A stretch of DNA of 8,814 nt from Bacteroidales bacterium (GTDB lineage: Bacteria; Bacteroidota; Bacteroidia; Bacteroidales; UBA12481). Of this stretch, positions 7,858 to 8,814 are shown one piece after another (position 1 is the first letter of the stretch; each line of letters starts with the position of its first letter). Both the position numbers and the translations under genes were made by a program. The notes under the pieces were generated by a model, which saw only the letters and a list, made by a program, of their open reading frames with translations, did not search any database and was not told where the DNA came from. The stretch covers positions 1-8,814 of the forward strand of contig JAQWAJ010000050.1 of NCBI GenBank assembly GCA_028707745.1, read 5' to 3'.

Positions 7858-8814
7858 ATGAGAAACAAGATGCTCGCTATTATTGCGTTAGCCATGCTGA
7901 TCCCGATATTGGCACCGGCTCAGGATAAGGGGATTAAACTCTTCGGATATGTGTTTGATTCTGATACCAAAACCCCGATTCCTGGAGCAACTGTTTTGGT
8001 CGACCAAAATCAGGCCGGAATGTCGACCAATAAAGAGGGATATTTCAGTTTCAGCAATGTAAAGACTCCGGCGCTGTTCTATTTCAGTTGTGTTGGATAT
8101 GAATCCAGACAAATGCTGGTGCAATCAGCTGATTCGCTTCCGGTTAAAGTGTATCTGAAAGCGGAAATCAGGAAAATCGGAGAAGTAACCATATCCGGAG
8201 AAAAGATTGCCAAACTGGTTAGGGGAGACACCCTGAATATCGTGGATTATGAGATCTCCAATGACCGGATCATCATGGTGGCTAATCCCTATAAACACCT
8301 GGATGACCAAAAACTCTATCTGACCGCACTCAGCGGTGATGTTCTGAATTCAGAGAAAATCAGTCTGGCCGGGGCAAAGATCGATATTCCGGAATCCATT
8401 GATGTGGTATCCACGGTTTACCTGTTTAAGGATTGCTACCGGAATATCCATCTGCTGACCAGAGACTCCGCTTATCAGGTCGCTGTCGATCACGACACTT
8501 TGAAAAGGCTTTATCCGATTGACATATATGATTTTACATCACTTCTTCTTCCGGTTAAGGCAGAACTGAATGGCCGGCTGTTCAGCCAGAAGAGCACGCT
8601 CTTTACCAATGAAACTTTCTGTATCAAAAAAGGAGAAGAAACTTTTCGCCTTATCAAAACGGTAAACGATCCTTATGGATCCTACCGGTATGTAAAAATC
8701 ATTTCAGTTCTCGAAAAATGGGGGATGTCGAACGTCGAACCTTACGAAATTAAGCATGGTTATGAACGATTTGTGGGTGCCCCGGTCGTACGCCGCGCCG
8801 ACGATGTATTGATT
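7858..8814 (+). CDS. Secreted CarboxypepD_reg-domain protein with unrecognised C-terminal region (3' truncated by window edge)
   Basis: The frame from ATG 7858 is open through base 8814, giving 319 residues without a stop. Residues 1-21 form a signal peptide (MRNK, a hydrophobic core, then APAQ with probable cleavage after A21). Residues about 27-101 are a CarboxypepD_reg-like beta-sandwich: LFGYVFDSDTKTPIPGATV, the GMSTNKEGYFSF turn (54-65) and the CVGYESR strand (78-84). In SusC-type TonB receptors this domain precedes a plug. Here it leads instead into EVTISGEKIAKLVRGDTLN and then strand-rich sequence with repeats of the type YEISNDRIIMVANP, LYLTALSGDVL and NIHLLTRDSAY, which suggest beta-propeller-like blades. 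No TonB plug is visible. The protein is probably exported to the periplasm or outer membrane; its function is unknown. It is divergent from the permease unit. Confidence 0.8.
   Translation, partial: MRNKMLAIIALAMLIPILAPAQDKGIKLFGYVFDSDTKTPIPGATVLVDQNQAGMSTNKEGYFSFSNVKTPALFYFSCVGYESRQMLVQSADSLPVKVYLKAEIRKIGEVTISGEKIAKLVRGDTLNIVDYEISNDRIIMVANPYKHLDDQKLYLTALSGDVLNSEKISLAGAKIDIPESIDVVSTVYLFKDCYRNIHLLTRDSAYQVAVDHDTLKRLYPIDIYDFTSLLLPVKAELNGRLFSQKSTLFTNETFCIKKGEETFRLIKTVNDPYGSYRYVKIISVLEKWGMSNVEPYEIKHGYERFVGAPVVRRADDVLI

Noticed and set aside
7888..8310. Two minus-strand open frames (78 and 61 residues) at the right end
   Set aside because: The plus strand here is a continuous 319-codon frame with a signal peptide and a CarboxypepD_reg domain, so the minus-strand frames are shadows.
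2..8814. Search for defence, mobile, CRISPR, toxin-antitoxin or RNA elements
   Set aside because: All long frames are explained by metabolic, transport or envelope genes; no transposase, integrase, spacer-repeat array, tRNA-like fold or toxin-antitoxin pair was seen on either strand.

Overview
The window looks like a chromosomal segment of a Bacteroidetes bacterium (probably Bacteroidales or Marinilabiliales, moderate GC). Pointers are the deoxynucleoside kinase type, a secreted GH78 alpha-L-rhamnosidase, an exported CarboxypepD_reg-domain protein, start codons without Shine-Dalgarno sequences, and at least one promoter resembling the TTG / TAnnTTTG Bacteroidetes consensus. The taxonomic call is inference from protein recognition, not from a search.

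Layout from left to right: (1) the 3' end of a plus-strand deoxynucleoside kinase gene, closed by a good intrinsic terminator; (2) a short interspersed-type repeat rich in CACGGAGA units that abuts the next gene; (3) a two-gene minus-strand unit, a secreted GH78 alpha-L-rhamnosidase followed 17 bp later by an adenosine-kinase-like PfkB kinase; (4) a 76-residue plus-strand membrane protein of the CBU_0592-like type, divergent from the rhamnosidase by only 24 bp and convergent with the next unit by 9 bp; (5) a second minus-strand unit, an APC-family amino acid permease overlapping a CstA-family transporter by ATGA; (6) a 250-bp divergent intergenic region; (7) the 5' part of a plus-strand secreted protein with a CarboxypepD_reg domain and an unrecognised C-terminal region, running off the right edge.

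Functionally the window combines nucleoside salvage (deoxynucleoside kinase, probable nucleoside or sugar kinase), plant or microbial glycan trimming (rhamnosidase) and uptake of amino acids with peptides or small carboxylates (APC plus CstA). The APC-CstA pair is the clearest co-expressed module. The rhamnosidase-kinase pair is compact, but the kinase family does not fit L-rhamnose catabolism, so their shared purpose is unclear.

I found no phage, transposase, CRISPR, RNA gene, toxin-antitoxin or defence module, and nothing that convincingly amounts to a new multi-gene system. The most interesting items are the CACGGAGA repeat attached to the kinase stop codon, the variant GH78 active-site motif, and the unrecognised domain in the right-edge protein.
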